64,000 bases of DNA. It comes from Teredinibacter turnerae T7901 (GTDB taxonomy: Bacteria > Pseudomonadota > Gammaproteobacteria > Pseudomonadales > Cellvibrionaceae). The notes under the pieces are model-generated. The model ran no database searches. It was not told the origin of the DNA and saw nothing but the letters and a program-made list of their open reading frames with translations. Location: the NCBI RefSeq assembly GCF_000023025.1, contig NC_012997.1:2092764-2156763 (forward strand). Reading direction: 5' to 3'. Below, one piece after another: positions 34,468 through 43,708 of the stretch; positions within the stretch are counted from its first letter, which is position 1; every line of letters starts with the position of its first letter. The position numbers were made by a program, and so were the translations under genes.

Positions 34468-35181
34468 ATGGATGTTATTGGGGTAGGCTTCCCCCGCACC
34501 GGCACTATGTCAACATGTTCTGCATTGGACCTGCTCGGCTACAATTGCCACCACATGCTCAAGTTGTGTGAGAGTACATTTCATACCAAATTGCTAGTCT
34601 CTCACTTCAACGAGGGGCGAGATATTAACTGGAAAGTTTTTTATCGAGGTTATAGGGCAACTGTCGATGCGCCAGGCGCCTTCTTCTACCCAGAGATAAT
34701 CGCCAGTTTTCCGCAGGCGCTGGTTCTACTGAATGTTCGCGACGCTGATTCCTGGTACCGAAGTTTTGAGACTTTGCTGGGTTTAGTTCGTGAGGCAAAA
34801 GCGTTTCAGGGGATTTCCGCGAGATTGGATAACTGGTTGTTTGTGGTTGAGTCTTGCTTGTTAAAAACCTTCGGTAGCAATTTTGCGCGTAAACACTGTG
34901 AAAAAGTCTATTTTGACCATATCGCTGAGGTGAAGGCTTCAGTCGATCGGGAGCGGTTGGTGATTTTTGATCCTCGCGCTGGGTGGCCTCCGCTGTGCGA
35001 GAGGCTGGCACAGCCCATTCCATCGGAACCCTTTCCTCAAGTCAACCAAGGCCAACAGATGTTACGTCAATACCTGGTAGGGCTGTGGCTGAAAGATAGC
35101 AGGGCCAAAAAATGCTCTCGGAAACTTTCACAGCGCGAAACCAGTAGTCCTTGGGTTGGTGTCCAAGGTGCGCTTACCTAA
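34468..35181 (+). CDS. Sulfotransferase-family protein
   Basis: A 237-residue protein opening MDVIGVGFPRTGTMST, the 5'-phosphosulfate-binding loop of PAPS-dependent sulfotransferases, followed by SALDLLGYNCHHM and NVRDADSWYRSF (the RDxxxWxxS-type block). It fits the sulfotransferase family related to PF17784. The ATG at 34468 is chosen because the P-loop-like motif normally lies at the very N-terminus; an in-frame ATG ten codons earlier is possible. The acceptor is unknown. Upstream DNA to 34266 is AT-rich with no other gene. Confidence 0.8.
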   Translation: MDVIGVGFPRTGTMSTCSALDLLGYNCHHMLKLCESTFHTKLLVSHFNEGRDINWKVFYRGYRATVDAPGAFFYPEIIASFPQALVLLNVRDADSWYRSFETLLGLVREAKAFQGISARLDNWLFVVESCLLKTFGSNFARKHCEKVYFDHIAEVKASVDRERLVIFDPRAGWPPLCERLAQPIPSEPFPQVNQGQQMLRQYLVGLWLKDSRAKKCSRKLSQRETSSPWVGVQGALT

Positions 35182-35607
35182 CGCTTAACTAAGAATTTCT
35201 CACGCTTAACCCGATTCCTGCTTTAATTCCCGTCGATAATCTCACTCGCCATCAACTTGGCGGCATATATTTCTGGTTGACACACTTAGAAGTGCCGATT
35301 CATAATGATACGGTATATCATAGCGGTATCGCTTGAAGCATTGGCTCAAAGTCGTCAGCAGAGGTGGCAACACTTGCTGCTAACGTTCGCTATGGTGGTT
35401 GTATTGCTCAGGCCAGGCGCTTGGGTATTCTGCGGAGCAAGCTTTGGTTGCCGCGCTTTTTGATGCACTTCACTTGTAAGCTCAAGCCTGCACGCGCTTT
35501 CTGAATCTATGTGGATCTCCGCTGGTTTCACAATATTGAGTAATGCGTCGATGAGCCCTTAACTGGTGCGTTCATTGACGCTCTGTTAAACGATTTTGGA
35601 GTACCGA
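35182..35607. promoter_or_regulatory. Regulatory region of the histidine-rich TonB receptor, with a 17-base palindrome
   Basis: This 426-base gap has no supported gene. It contains ATGATACGGTATATCAT at 35305-35321, a 6-5-6 inverted repeat. AT-rich dyads of this size are typical of Fur-superfamily sites such as Zur, and the downstream receptor looks zinc-related. The match to a Zur consensus is only general and the site is nearly 290 bases from the start codon. GGAG at 35598-35601 is the ribosome site. Confidence 0.35.
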
Positions 35608-38019
35608 ATGAAAAAATGCCTTCTGGCTAGTGCTATTGCAGCAATATCAACAAACGCGTTCGCGCTTTCTGGAACCGTAGTTGACCTGGATGGCAATCCT
35701 GTGCCCAACGCCCGTATTGAGGTTGTCGGCAGTAAAACTGTGGCCTCCTCCGATGCTAACGGGGCGTTTAACGTAGATGAGGGCACGTCGCACGAAATTC
35801 ACGTTACCGCTGCGGGCTTTAGTCATGAGGTACTCCACTTGGACGAGGGGGTACCTGCAAATTTAACGGTTAGGCTCCGGCGCTCAGCAATTGAGCAGGT
35901 AGATGTTATTGGGCTGCCAATCCATGCGTCGGCGATTGAGTCTGCGCAGCCCATTACCGTGCTTAGCGGCGAGGAATTGCGCAATAGCCAGGCGGCTACA
36001 CTTGGCGATACCTTGGAAAACGAAGTGGGCGTCCATACCAGCTTTCACGGCAATGTTGCTTCAACACCGATTATTCGGGGTTTGAGTGGCCCGCGTGTGC
36101 TAGTTACCCAAAACAGCCTGGATGTGAGCGACGTTTCTCGGGTTGGGCCGGACCATGCAGTTTCTTCTGAGGTGTCCACCGCCGAGCAAGTAGAAGTGCT
36201 GCGCGGCCCAGCAACGCTGTTCTACGGCAGTGGTGCGATCGGTGGGGTTGTTAACGTGGTTGATAAACGCGTGCCGACCGATTCCGATACTTACGGTGAA
36301 TATTTTGTTTCCCATGAGACGGTTAACGACCAGGATCTGGCTTCGGTCAATTTGAACACCGGTGTCGATAAGTTCGCGGTGCACCTGGATGGCTTTTGGC
36401 GCGAATCCGACAACTACAAAACGCCCGTTGCACCAGACAATGAGCCGGGTGAAGATCACAGCCACGATGCCTTGGAAGTCGCAAATAGTGACGATGAATC
36501 AAACGGCTACACCTTGGGTTCCAGCTTCCTGCTGGATAACGGTTATGTCGGTATTTCGGTTGGAAAATTAAACCGGCAGTACGGTATTCCTGGCCATGCG
36601 CACGACCATGGTGAAGAGGAAGGTGCAGCAGCAGAACCGGAATCGCCTGAGCGGGTATTCGCAGACCTGGAGCAGGACCGGTATCAGCTTATTAGTGAAA
36701 TACAGCTCGACAATAAGTGGCTTAGCGCAATTAATACGCGCATTGGTTACACCGATTACACCCACTCAGAAATTGAGAATGGTGAACCATCCACAACCTT
36801 TAACAATAAAACCACAGAGTTTAAGCTGGATGTAATGCACCAACCGGTGGCCCATTGGAAAGGCGGTGTGGTATTACAATACAAATCCAGCGATGCACAA
36901 GCCAGTGGTGAAGAAGCCTTTACGCCACCCTCCGATTCGGACTCATTAGGGCTCGCAATTGTAGAGGAGCGCCATTTTAACAATCTGTTGGTACAGCTCG
37001 GCGCGCGTGTTGAGCAGGTTAATGTGAGTGCTGACGAAGTGCGTTTGCCTGCGCTTGAGTTCCACGTACACGAAGAGGGCGAACACGAGGAGGAAGAGCA
37101 TGAACATGACGGTACTGATGTTTTATTCGCAGAGGATTTAACGTTCAACCCGGTGAGTTTATCTGCCGGTCTGGTATGGGAGTTTACACCGGGCTATAAC
37201 GCGGCAATTGCCATTTCACATGCCGAGCGGGCGCCTTCTGCTGCAGAATTGTTCTCTTTCGGCGCGCATATGGGGACCCGTAGTTACGAAGTTGGTGCGT
37301 TGTTTGAGTTGCACGATGAAGGCGAAGAGGGGCATTTTGATGTATCGGGTGCCGATCCCGAGCTGGAAACGTCGAATAACATCGATCTTACCTTCCGCAA
37401 GCATGAAGGGGACTTCGGGGTTATTTTAAATGCGTTTTATAACCAGGTTGATAACTACTACTACCAAACCGCGACGGGCTTTTTCGCCGAGGGTGAGCAC
37501 GAGCATGAGCACGACGCTGGTGACGGCGACGACGAGGCTGAAGAAGAGCACGAACACGGCGGTGATCTTCCCGTTTATGCCTTCACCATGAAGGATGCCG
37601 AGTTGTATGGCTTCGAGGCGCAGGGTATTTGGCAGGTAACACCTGCATTCAAAGCGACTGTGTTTTCCGATTATGTTCATGCGCAATTGGCGGATAGCCA
37701 CACTTATATTCCGCGTACTCCGCCAATGCGCTTTGGCACCCGGTTTGAGTATCAGGTTGGCAACGTGCAGAGTCAGATCGGTTGGTCTCATTACAGTAAT
37801 CAGGATGATGTGGCTCCGATGGAAACGTCTACTGAAGGTTATGACTGGGTAGATGCCTCTATTAATTGGACGCTGCCACTGGCCAGCACTGATTTAACGG
37901 TGTTTTTGAAAGTTGATAACCTGACAGACACAGAAGCGCGGGTACACACTTCGTTTCTTAAAGATTTGGCGCCGAAGCCAGGACGTAATTTCCGTCTAGG
38001 TTTGCGCGGCACCTTCTAG
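35608..38019 (+). CDS. Histidine-rich TonB-dependent receptor, probably for zinc
   Basis: An 803-residue TonB-dependent receptor. It has a signal peptide (ending NAFAL), an N-terminal carboxypeptidase-regulatory-like beta-sandwich (about 20-95, SGTVVDLDGNPVPNARIEV), a plug (QPITVLSGEEL...VEVLRGPATLFYGSGAIGGVVNVV) and a barrel ending LRLGLRGTF-like. Several extracellular loops are rich in His/Glu/Asp (HAHDHGEEEG, HEEGEHEEEEHEHD, GEHEHEHDAGDGDD, EEEHEHGG). This matches zinc receptors of the ZnuD type. The COG0523 GTPase downstream supports metal, most likely zinc, uptake. It is independent of the purine theme. Confidence 0.85.
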   Translation: MKKCLLASAIAAISTNAFALSGTVVDLDGNPVPNARIEVVGSKTVASSDANGAFNVDEGTSHEIHVTAAGFSHEVLHLDEGVPANLTVRLRRSAIEQVDVIGLPIHASAIESAQPITVLSGEELRNSQAATLGDTLENEVGVHTSFHGNVASTPIIRGLSGPRVLVTQNSLDVSDVSRVGPDHAVSSEVSTAEQVEVLRGPATLFYGSGAIGGVVNVVDKRVPTDSDTYGEYFVSHETVNDQDLASVNLNTGVDKFAVHLDGFWRESDNYKTPVAPDNEPGEDHSHDALEVANSDDESNGYTLGSSFLLDNGYVGISVGKLNRQYGIPGHAHDHGEEEGAAAEPESPERVFADLEQDRYQLISEIQLDNKWLSAINTRIGYTDYTHSEIENGEPSTTFNNKTTEFKLDVMHQPVAHWKGGVVLQYKSSDAQASGEEAFTPPSDSDSLGLAIVEERHFNNLLVQLGARVEQVNVSADEVRLPALEFHVHEEGEHEEEEHEHDGTDVLFAEDLTFNPVSLSAGLVWEFTPGYNAAIAISHAERAPSAAELFSFGAHMGTRSYEVGALFELHDEGEEGHFDVSGADPELETSNNIDLTFRKHEGDFGVILNAFYNQVDNYYYQTATGFFAEGEHEHEHDAGDGDDEAEEEHEHGGDLPVYAFTMKDAELYGFEAQGIWQVTPAFKATVFSDYVHAQLADSHTYIPRTPPMRFGTRFEYQVGNVQSQIGWSHYSNQDDVAPMETSTEGYDWVDASINWTLPLASTDLTVFLKVDNLTDTEARVHTSFLKDLAPKPGRNFRLGLRGTF

Positions 38020-38080
38020 TCAGGTGCGTAGTCAGGTTCAGAGCGGAGAGCGGTAACTCGCCGCGCTTTGTTTGATAAAA

Positions 38081-38112
38081 ACGCGCGATCAATTGGTGAT
38101 TGCGCGTTTTTT
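38081..38112 (+). terminator. Rho-independent terminator after the zinc receptor
   Basis: An eleven-pair stem (ACGCGCGATCA with TGATTGCGCGT, five-base loop) is followed by a run of T residues (38107-38112). It ends the receptor transcript, so the GTPase gene downstream likely has its own promoter. Confidence 0.85.
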
Positions 38113-38274
38113 ACTTTCCGCATACCGTTTTACCTTGCGCGTTGGAACTCGCTTGGGTCGGTATTCCAGAGTGCAGTTGGCGGTTTTGCTCACGCAGGTT
38201 AGCGTAGTATCAGGCCCGCTATTATTTCCGCTGTCAGCTCACAAATTTAACCCCCGGAATGCGTAAAATTATCA

Positions 38275-39348
38275 ATGAATACTCCTACCGTTGCTAACTT
38301 GCCGCCAGTCGCACCGACTCAGCCTATACACTCAGTACCTACCAACATCATCACAGGTTTTCTTGGTGCAGGAAAAACCACGGTTATACTTAATTTGTTA
38401 AAGAATAAGCCTGCTGCCGAACGTTGGGCGGTTTTGGTGAACGAGTTCGGTGAGATAGGTGTGGATGGCGCTCTGATTGAGGGGCAGCAGGCGAATGACG
38501 CAGATGTATTTGTGCGTGAAGTCCCCGGGGGCTGTATGTGTTGTGCCGCCGGTTTGCCCATGCAAATTGCGCTTACCCAACTGCTGCGCAAAGCAAAGCC
38601 GGACCGTCTTTTGATTGAGCCCACCGGGCTTGGGCACCCGAAGGAAGTGTTACAGGTACTAATGGCAAACCACAACAAAGACCTGCTCGCCGTGCAAAAA
38701 TGTATTACGCTGGTGGACGCTAGAAAAATTGCCGATAGGCGCTACACCGAGCACGATATATTTAATCAACAAATCGATATTGCTGACGTTGTCGTTGCTA
38801 GTAAGCAGGATCAATACGCTGGTGGCGAGCTGGAAGGGCTAAAAGATTACGTTGTGAGCCGCAATCGCGCGAGCGTGCCCGTTCTCGGTGTTGCGCATGG
38901 GAATCTTAACCTGGCGTTATTGTCGGGTGAATCCCTCTCAGCTCGATTTATCGCGGCAGCCGCAGGCGAGGGTCACCATCACGGGGGCGAGAATTTTGAA
39001 CCTATGCCGCTGCCAGAGTCTGGTGTACTCAGGGCTGACAATTCTGGCGTTGGGCATAGAAGTGTTGGTTGGCGTTTTGCGGCTGAAAAAGTCTTCGATT
39101 ACGCCAGGCTATACAGCTGGTTGTGCGGGTTGGAGGTCGAGCGCTTAAAGGGTGTGTTTATCACATCTAAAGGTGTATTTGGTTACAATTTTAGTGGTGA
39201 TGCATTAACCGAAATGGTGTTGGACGATTGCCTTGAAAGTCGTGTTGAAGTCATTCTCGCGAATCGTGATGCTGCCAATAGTGAGGCGAACGATATTGTC
39301 CCGCAATGGGAAGCTGATCTGCTCGCATGTTTGCGTAGCTCAGGTTAA
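38275..39348 (+). CDS. COG0523/CobW-family GTPase, putative zinc metallochaperone
   Basis: A 357-residue P-loop GTPase of the COG0523 family. Walker A is GFLGAGKTT about 29-37, the metal-binding CxCC is GGCMCCAAG about 85-92, and EPTGLGHP and the base-recognition motif VASKQDQ follow. A short His patch (EGHHHGG) is near residue 233, and the CobW C-terminal domain closes the protein. Members move zinc or other metals into client proteins and are often induced in zinc limitation. Position after a His-rich TonB receptor supports a zinc role. Confidence 0.87.
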   Translation: MNTPTVANLPPVAPTQPIHSVPTNIITGFLGAGKTTVILNLLKNKPAAERWAVLVNEFGEIGVDGALIEGQQANDADVFVREVPGGCMCCAAGLPMQIALTQLLRKAKPDRLLIEPTGLGHPKEVLQVLMANHNKDLLAVQKCITLVDARKIADRRYTEHDIFNQQIDIADVVVASKQDQYAGGELEGLKDYVVSRNRASVPVLGVAHGNLNLALLSGESLSARFIAAAAGEGHHHGGENFEPMPLPESGVLRADNSGVGHRSVGWRFAAEKVFDYARLYSWLCGLEVERLKGVFITSKGVFGYNFSGDALTEMVLDDCLESRVEVILANRDAANSEANDIVPQWEADLLACLRSSG

Positions 39349-39388
39349 ACGTACGGCGGTTTTCAACACGCACGTAAGAGGAGGGCAC

Positions 39389-39419
39389 TTGACTTAAACC
39401 TGACTTGAATTGCTACTCT
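39389..39419 (+). promoter_or_regulatory. MerR-type promoter of the MOSC gene
   Basis: A -35 TTGACT (39389-39394) and a -10 TACTCT (39414-39419) are separated by 19 bases, the overlong spacer typical of MerR-activated promoters. The 22 bases from 39389 match 18 of 22 in the site at 40532-40553 next to the merR-family gene. Transcription would start about 100 bases before the MOSC GTG. Confidence 0.6.
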
Positions 39420-39522
39420 GTTCTTGCCGTCTCGGTCTGGCACATCGAATGTTCTTTTGTTGTGTATCTGTTCGTGTAGCCAGTCTCTACTTTCCAGCCT
39501 GCCAACCTGAGGAATAATCGCC

Positions 39523-40059
39523 GTGAAGATACTTGCGCTCTGTAAGTCAGCGCAGCATTCTTTCTCCAAAGAATGCTGCGACTCTCTAACTTTCCTTGCT
39601 GGATTGGGTGTGGAGGGTGACGCCCACTGCGGTACTACGGTAAAGCACCGCTCGCGGGTGCGTGTGGACCCTACTCAGCCAAACCTGCGCCAGGTACATT
39701 TGATTCACAGTGAACTCTTAGACGAACTGTGCTCCGTCGGATTTGCGGTTGCTCCGGGAACACTTGGCGAGAATGTGTTAACCCGCGGCATTGAACTTTT
39801 AGATTTGCCTGCAGACACAGTGCTCGCCCTAGGCGATACGGTGCGTGTTCGCATAACTGGGCTGCGCAATCCATGCGCGCAATTGGATAACTACCAACAA
39901 GGGCTCACCGCAGCAGTGCTGGATCGTGCTGAAGACGGCACGCTGATTCGTAAAGCGGGTGTGATGGCGGTTGTCGAAAACGGTGGTTGTGTCAGAGTTG
40001 GAGATTCAATCGCAGTCAAACTGCCGGATTTGCCTCATCGAAAACTTGAGCGGGTTTAG
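39523..40059 (+). CDS. MOSC-domain protein
   Basis: A 178-residue MOSC protein. Recognisable blocks are VEGDAHCG, RQVHLIHSELLDEL, PGTLGENVLTRGIELLDLP, the conserved Cys in GLRNPCAQLD and a C-terminal VENGGCVRVGDSI. MOSC domains carry sulfur or bind molybdenum cofactor in sulfurases and N-hydroxylated-base reductases. It starts with GTG, preceded by GAGG about ten bases upstream. Shared MerR-type promoter architecture links it to the methyltransferase gene at 40613, pointing to thiol or xenobiotic detoxification rather than xanthine dehydrogenase maturation; that is inference. Confidence 0.85.
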   Translation: MKILALCKSAQHSFSKECCDSLTFLAGLGVEGDAHCGTTVKHRSRVRVDPTQPNLRQVHLIHSELLDELCSVGFAVAPGTLGENVLTRGIELLDLPADTVLALGDTVRVRITGLRNPCAQLDNYQQGLTAAVLDRAEDGTLIRKAGVMAVVENGGCVRVGDSIAVKLPDLPHRKLERV

Positions 40060-40108
40060 TCCCGGTTAATGCTTTTTGCCCCACGCCGGTCGCGCTGGTA
40101 CATCACCT

Positions 40109-40513
40109 TTAACTTCGTCCTCGCGTTTTTTGTTGCTGCTTGGTTGCTAACTTGAGTAGCCGTTGAAACGTATTGCATTCGCTGTGACTTGGTGCCTTAC
40201 AGGCCGCGGCATGCCTTAATCCATCGCGAATAGCGCAGAGCTCTTTAATGGAAGCGTCGATTTCCGCAGCTTTCTGTAGAAGGCGTTCCCGATCTATGCC
40301 GCCTTCTGAGTTGGTTTGCATTTCTGCGATTTCATCGAGCGAAAATCCTGCGCGCCGCCCAAGGGTGATTAGCGCCAATTTGTCTAACACCGACCGTTGG
40401 TAAACGCGGCGCAGACCATTGCGGCCACAGGGTTGGATCAAACCTCTTTCCTCGTAATAGCGCAGTGTGGAGGGCGGCAAGCCGGTAGCTTTTGCGACTT
40501 CACCAATGTCCAT
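40109..40513 (-). CDS. MerR-family transcriptional regulator
   Basis: A 134-residue MerR-type activator. It has an N-terminal winged HTH (MDIGEVAKATGLPPSTLRYYEERGLI), a second helix pair and a dimerisation coiled coil (RLLQKAAEIDASIKELCAIRDGL). The C-terminal part has cysteines at LCA, AACKAP and SECNTF that could sense a thiol-reactive or metal ligand; they do not match the SoxR cluster. It is divergent from the methyltransferase and convergent with the MOSC gene, and both of those have 19-base-spacer promoters with matching dyads. Confidence 0.87.
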   Translation of the reverse strand: MDIGEVAKATGLPPSTLRYYEERGLIQPCGRNGLRRVYQRSVLDKLALITLGRRAGFSLDEIAEMQTNSEGGIDRERLLQKAAEIDASIKELCAIRDGLRHAAACKAPSHSECNTFQRLLKLATKQQQKTRGRS

Positions 40514-40531
40514 AAATTGTCACACCTTTAC

Positions 40532-40562
40532 TTGACTTAAAGCTCGCTTTAATTTGTAAGCT
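40532..40562 (+). promoter_or_regulatory. MerR-type promoter of the methyltransferase operon
   Basis: TTGACT (40532-40537) and TAAGCT (40557-40562) are separated by 19 bases and overlap the dyad TTAAAGCTCGCTTTAA. The site lies between the divergent merR-family gene and the methyltransferase, 51 bases before the latter's ATG. The overlong spacer and central dyad are the hallmark of MerR regulation. Confidence 0.7.
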
Positions 40563-40612
40563 ATCTGAAGATTTTTTGCAATAACCTGTGACTAACCTTG
40601 GGTGGGAAGAAT

Positions 40613-41257
40613 ATGAAAGCGAGTTTTTGGCATGAGAAATGGAAAAAACGTGAAATCGGTTTTCACGAATCAGTGGTTAATCCGGCGCTCACCGATCATT
40701 GGCATGCACTCTCGGCCGCGGGTGGTAGCGTATTTGTACCTCTTTGCGGCAAATCGTTGGATTTGGGGTGGCTGCTATCACAGGGTGTGAGTGTGATTGG
40801 TGTCGAGCTGAGTGAGATCGCAGTACAGGAGCTTTTTGTTTCGCTCGATATTGAACCGTCAGTGAGCGATGTGGAAAATTTTAAGCTTTACAGTGCGGAA
40901 AATATTGCGATTTGGGTGGGCGATATTTTTAACTTAAATAAAGCGTGGCTGGGAGTAATTACCGCAATTTATGATCGTGCAGCGCTAGTGGCACTGCCAG
41001 AGTCTATGCGCCTCGAGTATGCAGGCAAGCTGATCGAACTAAGTAATTGTGCCACGCAGTTACTTGTCACCTTTGAATATGATCAAAGCCTTCATCAAGG
41101 GCCACCGTTTTCCGTTCCTGAATCAGCGGTACAGAAATGTTATGGCACTCGCTATCAATTGCAATGTTTGGAGCGCAAAGCTGTTGCAGGTGGTTTAAAA
41201 GGGCGTATTGCGGCAACGGAATCAGTCTGGAAGCTCAGCCGGAACATCAATTCGTGA
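40613..41257 (+). CDS. tpm: Thiopurine S-methyltransferase family protein
   Basis: A 214-residue SAM-dependent methyltransferase of the TPMT family: FWHEKWKKREIGFHE at the N-terminus, VFVPLCGKSLDLGWL in the SAM-binding loop, GVELSEIAVQELF, and IYDRAALVALPESMR. Bacterial members methylate thiols and chalcogen oxyanions (tellurite, selenite). The ATG at 40613 follows GGTGGGAAGA; a TTG 15 bases earlier is less likely. Its stop overlaps the GTG of the TauE gene (GTGA), so the two are coupled and presumably MerR-controlled. Confidence 0.9.
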   Translation: MKASFWHEKWKKREIGFHESVVNPALTDHWHALSAAGGSVFVPLCGKSLDLGWLLSQGVSVIGVELSEIAVQELFVSLDIEPSVSDVENFKLYSAENIAIWVGDIFNLNKAWLGVITAIYDRAALVALPESMRLEYAGKLIELSNCATQLLVTFEYDQSLHQGPPFSVPESAVQKCYGTRYQLQCLERKAVAGGLKGRIAATESVWKLSRNINS

Positions 41258-42066
41258 GCGGGGAGTGGCTGCTCAGCTACGCCCTGTTAGGCGCTTCGGT
41301 AGGTTATCTGGCGGGGTTGCTGGGTGTTGCGGGTGGCGGTCTGATTGTGCCGGTATTAAGTAGCCTGTTTAACGCACAAGGTATCGCTCCGGGTGCAGAG
41401 GTGCACCTGGCGCTCGCAACTGCTTTTCCGTGTATGTTGGTAACGTCTGCAGTGAGCACCTTTAATCACCACCGCCAGGGCGCTGTGCGTTGGAGAGTTG
41501 TAAAATGGCTACTGATTGGCTTATTTCCTGCGACTTACCTTGTTGCTCACTCGGTAGTGAATTGGAACCCGGTCTACATCAGTATTTTCTTTGCGCTATT
41601 TATGCTGTTGGCTGCATTACAGACATTTGTAGGTTGGCAGCCTACATCAGCACAGCCAGAGATTGGTAAAAAAACGTTAGTGGTTGCCGGGGCCGCTATT
41701 GGAGGGGTTTCTGCTGTGGCGGCGGTGGGGGGCGGGTTTCTCGCAATTTTATTTTTAACCTACCGCAAAATCCCTCTAAAAATGGCGATAGGATCTTCTG
41801 CAGCGATGGGTTTGTGTATTGCCATTTCTGGTACCTGGGGCTACGCCACCGCGAGCGAGCAACGCTTTACTGACGTTAGCGGGGTTCTGGGTTATGTATA
41901 CTTGCCTGCATTCGTTATGGTCTCGGTTTTTAGTATCCTCCTGACGACCGTGGGCGTGCGACATGCTCATAAATTGCCAAATAAAATCCTTAAAAAAATA
42001 TTTTCCGTTGTATGCGTTTGTCTGAGTATTAAAATGCTCGCGACTGCACTAAGCGGCGGTGTGTGA
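41254..42066 (+). CDS. TauE/SafE family membrane exporter, copy 2
   Basis: A 270-residue polytopic TauE/SafE protein with the paired glycine-rich turns GLLGVAGGGLIVPVL and AVAAVGGGFLAILFL and the loop NHHRQGAVRW. Homology begins at the GTG at 41254, which overlaps the methyltransferase stop by four bases; longer in-frame starts lie inside the upstream gene. Coupling to a thiol methyltransferase suggests export of a sulfur- or selenium-containing anion. It is only distantly similar to the exporter at 17924. Confidence 0.85.
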   Translation: MSGEWLLSYALLGASVGYLAGLLGVAGGGLIVPVLSSLFNAQGIAPGAEVHLALATAFPCMLVTSAVSTFNHHRQGAVRWRVVKWLLIGLFPATYLVAHSVVNWNPVYISIFFALFMLLAALQTFVGWQPTSAQPEIGKKTLVVAGAAIGGVSAVAAVGGGFLAILFLTYRKIPLKMAIGSSAAMGLCIAISGTWGYATASEQRFTDVSGVLGYVYLPAFVMVSVFSILLTTVGVRHAHKLPNKILKKIFSVVCVCLSIKMLATALSGGV

Positions 42067-42277
42067 TATACCAATTGGTATAAGTGAATTGCATAGTGAG
42101 TCATGTTCCAGCGTGACCGCGTTCGACGCAAAGTGCTTTATAAGTTAAGCGTTATCCGGAGTGGATGCCCATTAAAAACTTGGTTTTCGGCACTAATACT
42201 CCGGTTAAACATTTGGCGCATTGTATGTTTCCATATCGTCAGTTATGGTAGTAATAAATTTGTTACTGGCGAAAAAT

Positions 42278-43708
42278 ATGAAAGCCTTTTTGTTGAAAGC
42301 TCTTGTTGTATACATCCTGATTAACATTGTTCTTGGCGCAATTTTTTTGTCGGGTGGCGGCATGCAAATGCTGGAAAGCCCAAAAGTGCCTCCTCTGCCC
42401 AGCTCACCTTCGCTCACATCGGATCTCGACTATTTTCAAAAAGTTGTTTTAGATAACGAAAAGGACGCGACTACCGCTCAGATAAGCGGCTTCAAAAATG
42501 TGATAAGAGAATTTCCGGCACCGCAAACAATTGATGACCTTTCTGTTATCGCATTAGCTGCATTGGCGCAGTTTGACAATGCCCACACCACAGTGTTGAA
42601 GCCGAAGTTGTACCGACTTCCTGTGCGATTTCATTGGCTCGGGGAGGATTTGATTATTGTTAAGGCGACCACGGAATACGCGTCGCTTCTGGGCCAGAAA
42701 GTTGTCGAACTGGGAGGTGTAAGCCCAGATAAGCTGGTGCCTCGTGCCCGCAAATTTGTCGGCGGGGGTACGGAATCATGGCTTAAATACCGTAGTGAAA
42801 CCCTATTTACTTCACCGAGCATATTGGCAGTTTTGGGCGCGACGGTAGATGTAGAAGCAGAGGAACCACTGGATTCTGGAGAAGAGCGGTCGCAATCAGT
42901 GGCGCTCGTAACTGCAACTTTGGCTGGGCAGGAGATGAGATCAAGCGTTACAGCGAGTGCGAGTTCAATGCCCAGTGATCCGTTCTGGGATTTTCGGGAT
43001 GCGTTTCCCGATAACACCAGTTTTGATACCGAAGGTTGGCTCACCTTGCTGCACAAAGGTACAGATCTACCGCTTTATCTCCAAAAAAGTGACCAATATC
43101 ATTTGTTGCATTCACTGCCGTCGCAGAACGCCGTTTATTTAAGAATGAACGCAAGTTTTGCAGATAGAACCGAAACCCTGGATGAGCTGCAACAGCGTTT
43201 GGAACGCATGCTCGCTGAGGAGGCGCCGAATAATCTTATTGTCGACTTCCGCTACAATCGTGGGGGCGACTACACCAAGGTATTGCCAATTGTAAAAGCT
43301 GTAGTTGCAGGAGTTCCCGAAAATGGCCGTTTGTTTTTAATTGTTGGGCCTAACACGTTTTCAGCGGGGTTAATCTCGGCAACACAGTTTAAGCGCTATT
43401 TGCCATCTCAATTAACCGTTGTGGGCAGTGAGGTAGGGGACAAGCTTCGATTCCGTGCAGAAGGGTACTACCCGACTTTGCCGTACAGCGGAATTCAGCT
43501 ATATCTCACCAAAGCGTGGACAGACCTGGAAAAAGGCTGCGGCTGGCTAGATGACTGTTGGCCCCCAAACAAGGTGCTTCTTCGGAAAGTAGGCTCATTT
43601 CCAATCGATATAAAAGTTGAAAACACTTGGGCGTCCTATATGGCCGGCGAGGATAAAATAATGGATTGGATAAGCGCTAACATTCAGCACGCAAATGCCG
43701 ATCGCTAG
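42278..43708 (+). CDS. Membrane-anchored S41-like peptidase
   Basis: A 476-residue protein with one N-terminal membrane segment (KALVVYILINIVLGAIFL), a long middle region, and a C-terminal part with S41/tail-specific protease features: AVYLRMNASF, NLIVDFRYNRGGD and the nucleophile-type loop GPNTFSAGLISATQFK. Placing the catalytic Ser in TFSAG follows the family pattern. The ATG at 42278 is favoured because it leads straight into the membrane segment. It probably acts in the periplasm; the substrate is unknown. Confidence 0.7.
   Translation: MKAFLLKALVVYILINIVLGAIFLSGGGMQMLESPKVPPLPSSPSLTSDLDYFQKVVLDNEKDATTAQISGFKNVIREFPAPQTIDDLSVIALAALAQFDNAHTTVLKPKLYRLPVRFHWLGEDLIIVKATTEYASLLGQKVVELGGVSPDKLVPRARKFVGGGTESWLKYRSETLFTSPSILAVLGATVDVEAEEPLDSGEERSQSVALVTATLAGQEMRSSVTASASSMPSDPFWDFRDAFPDNTSFDTEGWLTLLHKGTDLPLYLQKSDQYHLLHSLPSQNAVYLRMNASFADRTETLDELQQRLERMLAEEAPNNLIVDFRYNRGGDYTKVLPIVKAVVAGVPENGRLFLIVGPNTFSAGLISATQFKRYLPSQLTVVGSEVGDKLRFRAEGYYPTLPYSGIQLYLTKAWTDLEKGCGWLDDCWPPNKVLLRKVGSFPIDIKVENTWASYMAGEDKIMDWISANIQHANADR

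Noticed and set aside
38072-38266. A 64-codon open frame ahead of the COG0523 GTPase gene
   Set aside because: It starts inside the terminator stem region and has no family features; judged non-coding.
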